Shown in pieces: positions 35,399 to 44,920 of a stretch of 64,000 nucleotides of DNA. A program made the position numbers and the translations under genes. Numbering within the stretch: position 1 is the first letter of the stretch; the number at the start of each line of letters is the position of its first letter. Under the pieces are notes generated by a model. It was not told the DNA's origin. It did not search any database and saw only the letters and a program-made list of their open reading frames with translations. This DNA is from Hymenobacter sp. BT188. Lineage in GTDB: Bacteria; Bacteroidota; Bacteroidia; Cytophagales; Hymenobacteraceae. The stretch covers positions 124,001 through 188,000 of the forward strand of contig NZ_JACSCW010000006.1 in the NCBI RefSeq assembly GCF_014333585.1. The letters run 5' to 3'.

Positions 35399-37798
35399 AT
35401 GCTTTTTCTACTGCCAAGCCGCTTCCGGCTGCTGGCGCTGCTGTGGCTACTCAGTGGCCCGCAGACTGTGTGGGCGCAATCCGGCTGCATGCTCTCCTTG
35501 AGTGGCCGCCTGACCGACCACGAGTCGCGCCAACCCTTACCTGGAGCCACCATTCGCCTGCTCGATACCGAAGACGTGGTGGCTTCCGATGCCAGCGGCA
35601 ACTACCATTTGCACGTTTGTCCCGGCGTTTATCGTCTGCAAGTCAGCTTTTTGGGCTACGAGCCCGAAACGCTGGAAGTGCGTGTGAACGGCGCTGTGAT
35701 TCGAGATTTTAAGCTGCATCCATCGGCCGTGGCTTTGCGCGTGGCACTGGTACAGGGCACCCGCGTGGCTGAACAGTTGCCTCAGGCTACCGGCACCATC
35801 ACGGGCCGCGAACTACAGCAAACGCGCGGGCAAAGTCTGGGCGAAGCTTTGCAAAAAGTAAGCGGCGTGACGGCCATTCAAACCGGTCCCAGCATTTTCA
35901 AGCCCCTGATTCATGGCCTGCACTCCAACCGCGTGACGATTCTAAACAACGGCGTACGCCAGGAAGGACAGCAGTGGGGCCAGGAGCACGGCCCTGAAAT
36001 TGACCCGTTTATTGCTTCCCAACTCACAGTAGTGAAGGGCGCGGCCAGCGTACGCTACGGCTCCGATGCCATCGGGGGCGTGGTGCTGGTGCAGCCTAAG
36101 TCCCTGCGCGACTCCGCGGGCACGGGTGCTGAGTTGCACCTGTTGGGCATGAGCAACAATGGTATGGGGGCCATTTCAGGGATGGTGGAGGGCAACGCGC
36201 GCCGGCTGCCGGCCCTGAGCTGGCGGGTGCAGGGCACAGCCAAAAGGGCCGGCACGGCACGCGCCCCCGAGTACGTTATCCCGAATTCGGCCTTCGCGGA
36301 ATACGACTTTTCGGGGGCCGTGGGCTGGCGCAAAGCCACTTACGGTGCCGAGGTGTTCTTCAGTCAGTTCAATACCAAGCTGGGTATTTTGCCGGATTCT
36401 CACCTGGGTAATCAATCTGATTTCGACCTGGCCGTGGGGCGAGGGCGCCCACTGGTACCGCAGGATTTCTCCTACGATATTGAGCGCCCTTACCAGCAGG
36501 TGCGCCACGATTTGCTGAAGCTCTCGGGCTTTGTACGCACGGGCACGGCGGGCCGCCTCACTACTACGCTGGCCCACCAGACCGACGTGCGCGACGAGTA
36601 TGACCGCTACCGTCCCCGCAACGACAACCGCGCCCGCCTCGACCGTCCCGAGCTGAGCTATACCAACCGGACCACCACTGCCGATCTGGTCTGGGAGCAT
36701 AAACCGCTCGGCAATCTTACGGGCAGCGTGGGGCTGAGCGGCACGTATCAAAGCAACCGCTACGATGGCCGGCCCTTCATTCCCTTCTATACCAATAAGG
36801 TGGGGGGCATTTTTCTGATTGAGCGCTGGCGCCACAAGCAATGGCAGCTCGAAGCCGGTCTGCGCCTCGACCGCCGCGATCTGGAAACCCAACGGGCCAT
36901 CGGCAACTCCGGCAATTTCTACGTGGCCACCGACCAATTTCAGTACACCACGCCGGCGGCCTCGCTGGGGGGCATTTTTGAGGCCGATCCGCACCTGACG
37001 CTGAGCGCCACTGGTAGCCTCACGCGCCGGGCCCCGGCTGCCAATGAGCGCTTCAGCAACGGCGTGCACAACGGTCGCTTCGATATCGGCTACGACGTAG
37101 ATCGACCCAGTGGAGTACCGCCCCTGGGCCCCGAAACGGCCTGGCACACCGGCCTGACGGCTAACTGGCACGATAACCCCCGCTTCAACGGCGAGGTGAG
37201 CGTGTACCAGACATACATTCAGAACTACATCTACCAAGTGCCGGTGCTGCCGCCCCCGCTCAATATTCGGGGCGTGGTGGCCACGTTTCTGTTTCAACAG
37301 ACTGATGCCCTGTACCGGGGTATTGATGCGTCGGGCAGCTACGCCCTCACGCCGCAGTGGCAGCTGGCCGGCAAAGCCGCCGTAGTGCGGGCCCGCGATC
37401 AGCGCCTCGATGACTACCTCATCTTCACCCCCGCCGACCGGGCTGAGTTAAGTCTGCGCCACGACTGGCGCCCGCAGACGGGCAGCCGCTTCAGCCAACG
37501 CTACGCCCAGGTTGGTGCTTACGGCGTGGCCCGCCAGACTCGCGTGCCCACCGAAGTGCTCGACTACGCACTGCCGCCCGCCGGCTACGTGCTGCTGGGG
37601 GCCGAAATCGGGACGACGGTGCAGCTCGGCGACTTACCGCTGGATGTGAGCCTGGCCGGTTCCAACCTCCTCAACCAAACCTACCGCGACTACCTCAACC
37701 GTTTCCGCTACTTCACCGCCGAGATGGGCCGCAACGTGACGCTGCGCCTGCGGGTGCCGCTGGAGTTCAGCAAAAAGCCCCCTGAGGCTCAATTCTAA
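35399..37798 (+). CDS. TonB-dependent receptor (probable metal uptake)
   Basis: A 799-residue outer-membrane receptor. A signal peptide (SRFRLLALLWLLSGPQTVWAQ) is followed by a carboxypeptidase-regulatory-like domain (about 25-110, LSGRLTDHESRQPLPGATIRLLDTE), the plug (about 120-240), and a 22-strand barrel ending NVTLRLRVPLEF. The plug motif LNNGVRQEGQQWGQEHGPEID is shared with the second receptor of the island. Such receptors in CDF neighbourhoods take up divalent metals, probably zinc; the substrate is inferred from context. The start ATG at 35399 is preferred to a codon 16 earlier. A lipoprotein gene follows 39 bases downstream. Confidence 0.88.
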   Translation: MLFLLPSRFRLLALLWLLSGPQTVWAQSGCMLSLSGRLTDHESRQPLPGATIRLLDTEDVVASDASGNYHLHVCPGVYRLQVSFLGYEPETLEVRVNGAVIRDFKLHPSAVALRVALVQGTRVAEQLPQATGTITGRELQQTRGQSLGEALQKVSGVTAIQTGPSIFKPLIHGLHSNRVTILNNGVRQEGQQWGQEHGPEIDPFIASQLTVVKGAASVRYGSDAIGGVVLVQPKSLRDSAGTGAELHLLGMSNNGMGAISGMVEGNARRLPALSWRVQGTAKRAGTARAPEYVIPNSAFAEYDFSGAVGWRKATYGAEVFFSQFNTKLGILPDSHLGNQSDFDLAVGRGRPLVPQDFSYDIERPYQQVRHDLLKLSGFVRTGTAGRLTTTLAHQTDVRDEYDRYRPRNDNRARLDRPELSYTNRTTTADLVWEHKPLGNLTGSVGLSGTYQSNRYDGRPFIPFYTNKVGGIFLIERWRHKQWQLEAGLRLDRRDLETQRAIGNSGNFYVATDQFQYTTPAASLGGIFEADPHLTLSATGSLTRRAPAANERFSNGVHNGRFDIGYDVDRPSGVPPLGPETAWHTGLTANWHDNPRFNGEVSVYQTYIQNYIYQVPVLPPPLNIRGVVATFLFQQTDALYRGIDASGSYALTPQWQLAGKAAVVRARDQRLDDYLIFTPADRAELSLRHDWRPQTGSRFSQRYAQVGAYGVARQTRVPTEVLDYALPPAGYVLLGAEIGTTVQLGDLPLDVSLAGSNLLNQTYRDYLNRFRYFTAEMGRNVTLRLRVPLEFSKKPPEAQF

Positions 37799-37837
37799 AG
37801 TCTTAAACTCACTTCAACCCTTTTAAAATCTTGGTTC

Positions 37838-38404
37838 ATGAAAAACAATCTGTTTAATAAATCGCTGATCGGCCTACTTGTGGCGGCACCTTTCTTTGTT
37901 TCCTGCGACGACGACAACGACGGCCCAACGCCGGACGAGAGCAACGAGCAAATCACGACCGTGCGCTATGTGCTGACTCCTACTACCGGCACCGGCACGC
38001 CCGTGACGGTGGAATACCGCGACCCAGATGGCGACGGTGGCACTGCCCCCACCATCGGCAACCTGACATTAGCGCCCAATACTACCTACACCGGCCGCCT
38101 GACCTTATTGGACGAAACAAAAAACCCTGCTGAGGACATCACTGCCGAGATTCAGGACGAGAGCGACGAGCACCTCTTCGTGTTCACGCCCACTGGCACC
38201 AACGTGACTGTTACCATCACCGACCGCGACGCCAAAAACTTACCTATCGGCCTCCAAACGCAAGTGGTGACAGGCGCTGCCAACGCAACTGGCACCACCG
38301 GCAGTCTGCGCGTGGTATTGCGTCACCAACCCGAAGGCAAGGACGGCACCCCCACGCCCGGCGATACCGATGTGGAAGTAAATTTCCCCACGGCCGTGCG
38401 CTAA
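37838..38404 (+). CDS. Asp-rich lipoprotein of the metal island
   Basis: A 188-residue lipoprotein. After MKNNLFNKSLIGLLVAAPFF the lipobox VSC gives a lipidated Cys directly followed by an acidic cluster (DDDNDGPTPDE). The rest is beta-rich with many Thr, Asp and Gly (VEYRDPDGDGG, IQDESDEHLFVFTPTGTNVTVTI). The Asp-rich N-terminus could bind divalent cations at the membrane. I recognise no enzymatic motif. It lies between the two receptors and ends at a terminator, so it is probably co-transcribed with the first. Confidence 0.75.
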   Translation: MKNNLFNKSLIGLLVAAPFFVSCDDDNDGPTPDESNEQITTVRYVLTPTTGTGTPVTVEYRDPDGDGGTAPTIGNLTLAPNTTYTGRLTLLDETKNPAEDITAEIQDESDEHLFVFTPTGTNVTVTITDRDAKNLPIGLQTQVVTGAANATGTTGSLRVVLRHQPEGKDGTPTPGDTDVEVNFPTAVR

Positions 38405-38481
38405 AGGAATTTCAGGCATAGGGAGGTCGGCTGCAAACGGCCTCCCACTATTTTCTCCTGGTTTGGTTTTGGAGAATCTGG

Positions 38482-38514
38482 AGAAGACACCGGTCACTGA
38501 TCGGTGTTTTCTTG
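38482..38514 (+). terminator. Terminator after the metal-island lipoprotein
   Basis: AGAAGACACCG (38482-38492) pairs with CGGTGTTTTCT (38502-38512) with one wobble, followed by a short T-rich run. It splits the island into two transcription units. Confidence 0.65.
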
Positions 38515-38672
38515 TGTAGTCCCAGGCTCTTATCTGGCAATCATTTGCGGCGCGATGTAGCGCAAAAAACGACCGCAACTAGACGCAAACCAAAAGTTCG
38601 CGTACGGTTCCATAATCCGAACGGCTCACCAAGCGGAAGCTTCGTGTTACTTTGCTTTCTGAATCTATTTTT

Positions 38673-41129
38673 ATGACGCGTATCATTCTGACCGCTGGGC
38701 TATTACTGCTGTCGGGGGGCATTTTTGCCCAAAAACCATCTTCCTCGCCGGCCTCATCTGCCAGTCGCACCCTCGCCGCGCCTATTACAGGGCGCGTGGT
38801 CGACCAGGCCACCGGCGAGCCGCTGCCATCGGCCACCATCCTCTTTCCCGATCTTAGACGAGTTACGGCAACGGGTCCCGATGGCGCTTTTCGCTTCACA
38901 AACCTGCCCAAAGGGCGTTTTCTGATGCAGGTGCGCAGCTTGGGCTATACCACCGTGGTGCGCACCGTCGACACCGGCGCTGGTCAGTCACTGGACATTG
39001 CGCTTGTTCCGGCGGCTACCGAAATCGGGCAGGTTGTAGTCACGGGCGTATCGGCAAGCACGGAAATGCGCCGCTCGCCAATTCCAACTACCGTCGTAAA
39101 TCGTAACCAGTTGAATCAGGCAGCGGCCACCAACGTAATTGATGCCATAGCGCACACGCCTGGCCTCTCCCAAATCACGACCGGCGTGGGCATTAGCAAA
39201 CCCATTATTCGAGGCTTGGGCGCTAATCGGGTCATAACATTGAACAACGGCGCCCGCCAGGAAGGCCAGCAGTGGGGCGACGAGCACGGCATCGAGATAG
39301 ACGAAGCCGGTATCGACCGGGCCGAGGTTATCAAGGGCCCCGGCAGCCTGCTCTACGGCTCCGATGGCTTGGCCGGCGTCGTCAACTTTGTAGCCCCCGA
39401 TCCGGTGGAAGAAGGCAAAATCATCGGTTCAGTAGCCACTAACTACCAGACCAATAACAATTTATTAGGCTACTCCGTGATGAATGCCGGCAACCTGAAC
39501 GGCTTCAACTGGATGGCCCGCAATAGCGGCAAAGTAGCCAGCAACTACCACAACCCTTATGATGGGCGCGTGTTCAACTCGGGCTTTCGCGAGCTAAACG
39601 GCAACGGCTACATTGGCTTGAATAAAAGCTGGGGCTATTCGCACCTCACGCTTAGCACGTTCAATCAGATTGTGGGTCTGGTAGAAGGCGACCGGGACAC
39701 CATCACGGGGCAGTTCCTAAAACCAGTTGTGGGGGGCAATTTTGGGGAAATAATTGGTGAACCCCAAAGCGAGGACGCCCTGCGCACTTACACCCTGCAC
39801 GTACCTCGCCAGCAGATCAACCACTTGCGCATCGGCACCGAGAATAATTTTATTCTCGACCGCAGCCGCATTACGTTGAATGTGGGCTGGCAGCAAAACC
39901 TGCGCCGCGAGTTTGGCAATCCCGCCGACTACTATGAGGAGTCGCTGTTTTTTCAACTCCGCACCGTGGACTACAGTTTGCGCTACTTTTTGCCCGAAAT
40001 AAATGGCTGGAACACCACCATTGGTACCAGCGGAATGCGGCAGGAAAACGTGAATAAGGGCGTCGAATTCCTAATTCCGGCTTATCAGCTCTATGACGCC
40101 GGTGCATTTGCCGTCACCAAGAAAACCTTCGGCAAGCTCGATTTGAGCGGTGGACTGCGCTACGACTGGCGCCGCATTGAGGCCGATAATCTTTTCCTTG
40201 ATGAGGAAGAACAGCCCGTGCCTGCGCCGACAGGAGAAATGAAGTTCCCGGGTTTTGTGAGCACTTTCCGGAACGTATCGGGCAGCGTGGGGGCCTCTTT
40301 TGAGGCTTCCGAAAAGCTCGTGCTGAAGGCCAACGTGGCCCGTGGCTTCCGGGCGCCCAATATTGCCGAACTGGGCTCCAACGGCATTCATGAGGGCACC
40401 ATTCGCTACGAAATTGGAAACCCGGCACTGAAGGCCGAAACCAGCTTCCAGCTCGATGCGGGCGCCAGCTACGAAACTGAGCACGTAGGCCTGCGAATCG
40501 ACGCCTTCCGCAACCAGATTCAAAACTACATATTCCCCCGCCGCCTGCCCGGCACCACCGGTACCGATTCGCTTTCCACTGACGGCGACCCCGTTTTCGT
40601 GTATGGTCAGGGCGACGCCCGCCTGCTGGGGGGCGAATTTACCATCGATATTCACCCTCACCCGCTCGACTGGCTGCACTTTGAAAACAGCTTCTCGATG
40701 GTGCGCGCTCAGGAGCTAAACCAGCCCGACAGCCTGCGCTACCTGCCCTTCATCCCCGCCGACCGGCTCCAATCGGAGTTGCGTGTAAACTTCAACAAAG
40801 CGGGCACTCACTTAGCCAACCTGTACGCCCGCGCTGGCATTGAGCACACGTTTCCCCAAAATCGCTTCTTCTCCGCTTTTGGCACCGAAACCCGCACGCC
40901 TGGCTACATGCTGGTTAACGCTGGTATTGGAGCCGATGTGGTGAACTCGCAGGCCAAAACACTGTTTTCTATCTACTTAACGGGCACCAACCTCTTCGAC
41001 GTTGGCTACCAAAGCCATTTGAGCCGGTTGAAATACGCAGCCTTCAATCCTACCAATGGTCGCACGGGCGTATTTAATATGGGCCGAAATGTGAGCGTGA
41101 AGCTAGTGGTGCCGCTGGTGTTTAAGTAG
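38673..41129 (+). CDS. TonB-dependent receptor, paralogue of the upstream receptor
   Basis: An 818-residue outer-membrane receptor. A signal peptide (MTRIILTAGLLLLSGGIFAQ), a carboxypeptidase-regulatory-like domain (ITGRVVDQATGEPLPSATILF), then the plug with LNNGARQEGQQWGDEHGIEID and LYGSDGLAGVVNFV. A barrel ending NVSVKLVVPLVF completes it. The shared plug motif with the receptor 900 bases upstream shows a common origin, although the rest is diverged. It starts with the ATG at 38673. The zinc exporter gene follows after 18 bases, which ties the receptor to metal handling. Confidence 0.88.
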   Translation: MTRIILTAGLLLLSGGIFAQKPSSSPASSASRTLAAPITGRVVDQATGEPLPSATILFPDLRRVTATGPDGAFRFTNLPKGRFLMQVRSLGYTTVVRTVDTGAGQSLDIALVPAATEIGQVVVTGVSASTEMRRSPIPTTVVNRNQLNQAAATNVIDAIAHTPGLSQITTGVGISKPIIRGLGANRVITLNNGARQEGQQWGDEHGIEIDEAGIDRAEVIKGPGSLLYGSDGLAGVVNFVAPDPVEEGKIIGSVATNYQTNNNLLGYSVMNAGNLNGFNWMARNSGKVASNYHNPYDGRVFNSGFRELNGNGYIGLNKSWGYSHLTLSTFNQIVGLVEGDRDTITGQFLKPVVGGNFGEIIGEPQSEDALRTYTLHVPRQQINHLRIGTENNFILDRSRITLNVGWQQNLRREFGNPADYYEESLFFQLRTVDYSLRYFLPEINGWNTTIGTSGMRQENVNKGVEFLIPAYQLYDAGAFAVTKKTFGKLDLSGGLRYDWRRIEADNLFLDEEEQPVPAPTGEMKFPGFVSTFRNVSGSVGASFEASEKLVLKANVARGFRAPNIAELGSNGIHEGTIRYEIGNPALKAETSFQLDAGASYETEHVGLRIDAFRNQIQNYIFPRRLPGTTGTDSLSTDGDPVFVYGQGDARLLGGEFTIDIHPHPLDWLHFENSFSMVRAQELNQPDSLRYLPFIPADRLQSELRVNFNKAGTHLANLYARAGIEHTFPQNRFFSAFGTETRTPGYMLVNAGIGADVVNSQAKTLFSIYLTGTNLFDVGYQSHLSRLKYAAFNPTNGRTGVFNMGRNVSVKLVVPLVFK

Positions 41130-41147
41130 AAACAGCTATACTGAACC

Positions 41148-42068
41148 ATGGCGCACGCTCACCACCACGGTCACGACCACCATCATCACGGCCCCGCCGA
41201 GGGCGATTATGGCCGGGCGTTTGTCGTGGGCATTGGGCTGAATATGGTTTTTGTGGTGGCGGAGGCGGCGGGTGGCCTGTGGGCGAATTCCTCGGCACTA
41301 CTTTCCGACGCGGGCCACAACCTGAGCGATGTGCTGAGCTTAGCGCTGGCCTGGGGCGCAACTCGTTTGGCTCGTCAGCCTGCTTCCGAACGGTATACGT
41401 ATGGGCTGAAAAGTGCCACTATTCAGGCTGCATTGCTGAATGCCGCCCTGCTGTACGCGGCGCTCGGCATTATTCTCTGGGATGCCATCGACCACATGCT
41501 TCACCCTGCCCCGGTTGATGGCCGCATTGTGATGTTGCTGGCGGGAATCGGAATACTGGTCAACGGCTTCACAGCCTGGTTGTTTCGGCGGGGGCAGCAG
41601 GGCGATGTAAACGTGCGCGGCGCTTACTTGCACATGCTCACCGACGCGCTGGTATCGGCGGGCGTAGTGGTTGGGGGCGGCTTGGTGCTCTGGACGGGTT
41701 GGCTGCGGCTCGATGCGCTAATCAGCTTCGGTATTTTGGGCTTGATTGCGTACAGCTCGTGGGGGCTGCTACGCGAAACCGTCCAGCTCAGCTTGCACGC
41801 CGTCCCGCCGGGTATTGATATAGCCGCTGTGCGTCAGTTTTTGCTGGCCCGCCCCGGCGTTACGCAAGTTCATGACCTGCACGTGTGGTCCCTGAGCACC
41901 CGCGATTCCGCCCTTACGGCTCATATCGTACGCTCCGGTGGCACCAACAACGCCTTCTTGCAGGAGCTGCAGGCGAGGCTACAGGCCCAGTTTGGCATCA
42001 GCCATTGCACGGTGCAGGTAGAAGATACCGTACCGGTAGCAGGAAGCCACGGTGGCTGTGAGGAATAG
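41148..42068 (+). CDS. CDF-family zinc exporter (CzcD/ZitB-like)
   Basis: A 306-residue cation diffusion facilitator. A His-rich start (HAHHHGHDHHHHG) precedes six helices. The transport site is His57/Asp61 in SDAGHNLSD and His162/Asp166 in HMLTDALVS, the HD-HD type linked to zinc (and cobalt/cadmium) efflux in CzcD and ZitB. A C-terminal cytoplasmic domain follows. It moves zinc out of the cytoplasm in exchange for protons. The gene follows the second receptor by 18 bases and is probably co-transcribed with it. Confidence 0.93.
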   Translation: MAHAHHHGHDHHHHGPAEGDYGRAFVVGIGLNMVFVVAEAAGGLWANSSALLSDAGHNLSDVLSLALAWGATRLARQPASERYTYGLKSATIQAALLNAALLYAALGIILWDAIDHMLHPAPVDGRIVMLLAGIGILVNGFTAWLFRRGQQGDVNVRGAYLHMLTDALVSAGVVVGGGLVLWTGWLRLDALISFGILGLIAYSSWGLLRETVQLSLHAVPPGIDIAAVRQFLLARPGVTQVHDLHVWSLSTRDSALTAHIVRSGGTNNAFLQELQARLQAQFGISHCTVQVEDTVPVAGSHGGCEE

Positions 42069-42188
42069 CTTCGGACGCAGCAACTAGCACATAGTAGCGC
42101 TTTGTAACGCTTCTGGGGGGCTTTTTTGCCAAAAAATCTCCACCTTCACCCCACCTGTCCTCCGCAAAACCACCCACCCCCTCCGTAT

Positions 42189-43454
42189 ATGAGCAATCCC
42201 GCTGCCCCAGCCCCCATTTTGCCCCCCGAAACGAAACACACTTCTGTGTTCAGCGCCGTGGTAATTGTGGCAGCTCTGGGCTACTTCGTGGACATTTATG
42301 ATCTGATTCTGTTCAGTATTGTGCGCGTGCAAAGCCTGAATGCGCTGGGCGTAACCGATCAGGCTGCCGTTACTAGTCAGGGGCTTTACCTGATCAATAT
42401 GCAGATGGGCGGCATGCTGCTGGGGGGGATTTTGTGGGGCGTTCTGGGTGATAAGCGCGGCCGGATTTCGGTTCTGTTCGGATCTATTCTGCTGTACTCG
42501 CTAGCCAACATTGCTAACGGTTTCGTGCAAACTATCGACCAGTATGCCTGGCTGCGACTTATTGCGGGCATCGGCTTGGCTGGAGAATTAGGCGCCGGAA
42601 TTACGCTAGTGGCTGAAAGTCTGCCCAAAGAAAAACGTGGCTATGGTACCATGATAGTGGCTACGGTAGGCGTGTCGGGGGCCATGCTGGCTTACTGGGT
42701 GGGCGAGCGGTTTGGCTGGCGCAACGCCTATTTTATCGGCGGTGGGCTTGGGCTGGCGTTGCTATTATTGCGCGTAAGCGTCTACGAATCAGGCATGTTT
42801 GAGCAGGCCAAGCGTAGTGAAGCCGTTCGCGGCCGATTTCTGGACTTATTCACCAACGGCCCGCGCCTGGCCAAATACATCAAGTGTCTGCTTATTGGGG
42901 TGCCGCTGTGGTTTGTGGTCGGCATTCTGATAACGCTGGCTCCAGAGTTTGGTCGGGAGTTGGGCGTGCAGGGCGAGGTAACGGCTGGTCTGGCGGTGTT
43001 CTGGTGCTATTTTGGGCTGGTATTCGGTGATTTTGCCAGCGGCGGCCTCAGTCAGATTTGGCGTAGTCGCAACCGTGCGTTGCAGGTATTCCTGGTTTTC
43101 TGCGGGCTCATGGTGGCGGCCTACTTGTTTGGCTTGCGCGGCGCTAGCACCACTACTTTTTATGCGGTGTGTTTTGTGCTGGGCTTATCCGTGGGCTTCT
43201 GGGCTTTATTTGTGACCGTGGCGGCTGAGCAGTTCGGCACTAATCTGCGGGCGACGGTAGCTACTACGGCTCCCAACTTCGCCCGCGGCTCCGTAATAAT
43301 CCTCGCCCCCACGTTTCAGTTACTCACTGGCCCACTGGGGCTTATTGGTAGCGCTGCTGTGCTGGGAGTGGTATCGTTGCTGATTGCTTTCTGGAGCGTG
43401 AGCACCTTGCCTGAGAGCTACGGCAAAGACCTTGATTATCTGGAAGTTTCCTAA
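42189..43454 (+). CDS. Major facilitator superfamily transporter
   Basis: A 421-residue transporter with about 12 helices. The loop after helix 2 (GVLGDKRGRISVLFGSILLYS) is the MFS signature G-x-L-x-D-x-x-G-R-R/K. The opening GYFVDIYDLILFSIVRVQSL is typical of the metabolite:H+ symporter branch. The substrate cannot be told from sequence. The start is the ATG at 42189; a longer frame of 21 codons runs through a Pro/His-rich leader. It stands between the CDF gene and a small exported protein, and an octamer copy lies 70 bases before the start. Confidence 0.85.
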   Translation: MSNPAAPAPILPPETKHTSVFSAVVIVAALGYFVDIYDLILFSIVRVQSLNALGVTDQAAVTSQGLYLINMQMGGMLLGGILWGVLGDKRGRISVLFGSILLYSLANIANGFVQTIDQYAWLRLIAGIGLAGELGAGITLVAESLPKEKRGYGTMIVATVGVSGAMLAYWVGERFGWRNAYFIGGGLGLALLLLRVSVYESGMFEQAKRSEAVRGRFLDLFTNGPRLAKYIKCLLIGVPLWFVVGILITLAPEFGRELGVQGEVTAGLAVFWCYFGLVFGDFASGGLSQIWRSRNRALQVFLVFCGLMVAAYLFGLRGASTTTFYAVCFVLGLSVGFWALFVTVAAEQFGTNLRATVATTAPNFARGSVIILAPTFQLLTGPLGLIGSAAVLGVVSLLIAFWSVSTLPESYGKDLDYLEVS

Positions 43455-43518
43455 GCAATCGGTAACATTCGGCTGCTCCGTAGCGTTTCAGGCTAAACAG
43501 CGGCAAGCCCGACCTATT

Positions 43519-43905
43519 ATGAAAAAGTTACTGAGTATTCTTACCCTGGTTGGCATCGCTTTAGTGAGCCATACAGCCCAGGCTCAAACCACCGTTGATT
43601 CTGCCCAAGTGCGGATTCAGCAACAGCAAGACGCGTTGAAAACCAATGAGCAGGCTCTGAAGGAGCAACGCAAGGAACGCGAAAAGACTGCCGACGCGAT
43701 AGACAATCAGCGCGACGACATGCGCAAGCAGAAAAAAGAGATGGATCGTCAGGAGGACGAGATGCAAGCTAATCGTCGGGCGCAGAAAAAGCAGATAGAG
43801 GGCCAAGAACTTGATCTGAAAGCCACCAAGCAACGCGAAAAAGCACGGCAGGCAGAGCTCAAAGCCGAAAGACTTCGCTTGAAAGCGGAACGCAAGCGCT
43901 CATAA
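43519..43905 (+). CDS. Exported coiled-coil protein
   Basis: A 128-residue protein with a signal peptide (MKKLLSILTLVGIALVSHTAQA) and a long, highly charged helix rich in Lys, Arg, Glu and Gln (residues 35-128), which looks like one continuous coiled coil. No named domain is recognisable. It lies 64 bases after the MFS gene and ends at a terminator. The ATG at 43519 is preferred to a codon 29 earlier, which adds a non-conserved stretch. The function is unknown. Confidence 0.65.
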   Translation: MKKLLSILTLVGIALVSHTAQAQTTVDSAQVRIQQQQDALKTNEQALKEQRKEREKTADAIDNQRDDMRKQKKEMDRQEDEMQANRRAQKKQIEGQELDLKATKQREKARQAELKAERLRLKAERKRS

Positions 43906-43960
43906 GCACTTGTACCTAAGCCGCCACATTATACAAGCAGTTTAGATGCCTTTACTCTTA

Positions 43961-43991
43961 AAAACTCCAGCCCATCGGCTGGAGTTTTTTA
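43961..43991 (+). terminator. Terminator after the coiled-coil gene
   Basis: AAAACTCCAGCC (43961-43972) and GGCTGGAGTTTT (43977-43988) form a perfect 12-base stem with a four-base loop and a T-run. Confidence 0.9.
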
Positions 43992-44022
43992 TGTTCACAC
44001 CTTCACACTTCATTCCATATCA

Positions 44023-44472
44023 ATGGCTGATCAACCAACCAAAAACACCCCTCGTTATTACCCGTTGCACCATTTCATCCTGCTGCCGGCGGCCCTTATT
44101 ATGGCCTTTTACACTGGCCGACGCTATGCTGAGGTAGCCGGCAACGACTCAGATCTTTCGCGACTCTGGTTTTCCCTCATGGCCCTCGCCGTTATAGGGG
44201 CGGGAGTCCTGCTCATGCTACGTCAGCATTATGCCCTTACTTTGCAGGACCGCCTGATTCGGCTAGAGGTGCGGCAGCGGTATTTTGAGGTCACGGGCCA
44301 GAGTCTGCGGCCTCTGGAAGACCGGCTTTCGCTGAAGCAAATTCTGTCGTTGCGCTTTGCCGGCGATGCCGAGCTAGCTAGCTTGGTGCAGGCCACAATC
44401 AGCGAAAATTTGCCCCCCAAAACTATTCAGGCTCGTATTCAGGACTTTCACTTCGATCCTATGCGGGTGTGA
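44023..44472 (+). CDS. DUF6526 family membrane protein
   Basis: A 149-residue protein with two helices (near 18-34 and 47-65) and a soluble C-terminal half (LTLQDRLIRLEVRQRYFEVTGQSLRPLEDRLSLKQILSLRFAGDAEL). The pattern matches the DUF6526 family, found in Bacteroidetes without known role. It is downstream of a terminator and 58 bases before a DUF4286 gene, both on the plus strand. Confidence 0.7.
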   Translation: MADQPTKNTPRYYPLHHFILLPAALIMAFYTGRRYAEVAGNDSDLSRLWFSLMALAVIGAGVLLMLRQHYALTLQDRLIRLEVRQRYFEVTGQSLRPLEDRLSLKQILSLRFAGDAELASLVQATISENLPPKTIQARIQDFHFDPMRV

Positions 44473-44530
44473 GGAAAGCTTACACCGATCAAATGGCTGC
44501 CTGACCATTTAACAATCAACCGTTTACATC

Positions 44531-44833
44531 ATGATTCTTTACAACGTAACAAGCAGCATCGAACCAGAAATAGCGGACGAATGGCTGGCTTTTATGCGCG
44601 ACACCCACATACCGGAGGTGATGGCCACTGGTTTTTTTGTTCGCAGTCAGCTTTGCCGCCTCCTCGATGAAGAAGAAGGCGGCGTCACTTACGCCGCGCA
44701 GTACTACTGCCACAGCCTGGAGCAGCTCGAAGAATATCAGCGCGTAGCTGCCCCCGGCCTGCGCACCGACCTCGAAATCCGCTTTCCCGGTCAGTACGTT
44801 TCTTTCCGCACGGTACTGGAGGTAATGGAATAA
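44531..44833 (+). CDS. DUF4286 family protein
   Basis: A 100-residue soluble protein of ferredoxin-like (ABM-type) plan: ILYNVTSSIEPEIADEWLAFMRDTHIPEVMATGFF, then LDEEEGGVTYAAQYYCHSLEQLEEYQ. The family is DUF4286, common in Bacteroidetes and of unknown role. It is short but well formed, and ends next to an unusually long terminator. Confidence 0.8.
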   Translation: MILYNVTSSIEPEIADEWLAFMRDTHIPEVMATGFFVRSQLCRLLDEEEGGVTYAAQYYCHSLEQLEEYQRVAAPGLRTDLEIRFPGQYVSFRTVLEVME

Positions 44834-44838
44834 CTTAT

Positions 44839-44906
44839 CATCTTCAACCCTACAAAAAAGCGCCGTTCCAGGGTTGAAACGGCGCTTTTTTGTAGGGTTG
44901 AAGATG
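44839..44906. terminator. Bidirectional terminator with a perfect 29-base stem
   Basis: Positions 44839-44867 and 44878-44906 are exact reverse complements with a ten-base loop. The core CAAAAAAGCGCCGTT pairs with AACGGCGCTTTTTTG. It ends the DUF4286 and acetyltransferase transcripts. The loop repeats the AGGGTTGA of the right arm. Confidence 0.9.
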
Positions 44907-44920
44907 AATACTTCTTTTTA

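Noticed and set aside
36176..37297. 373-residue frame opposite the first metal-island TonB receptor
   Set aside because: Complement of a clearly conserved receptor; the protein is repetitive in Val, Ala, Arg and has no recognisable domain.
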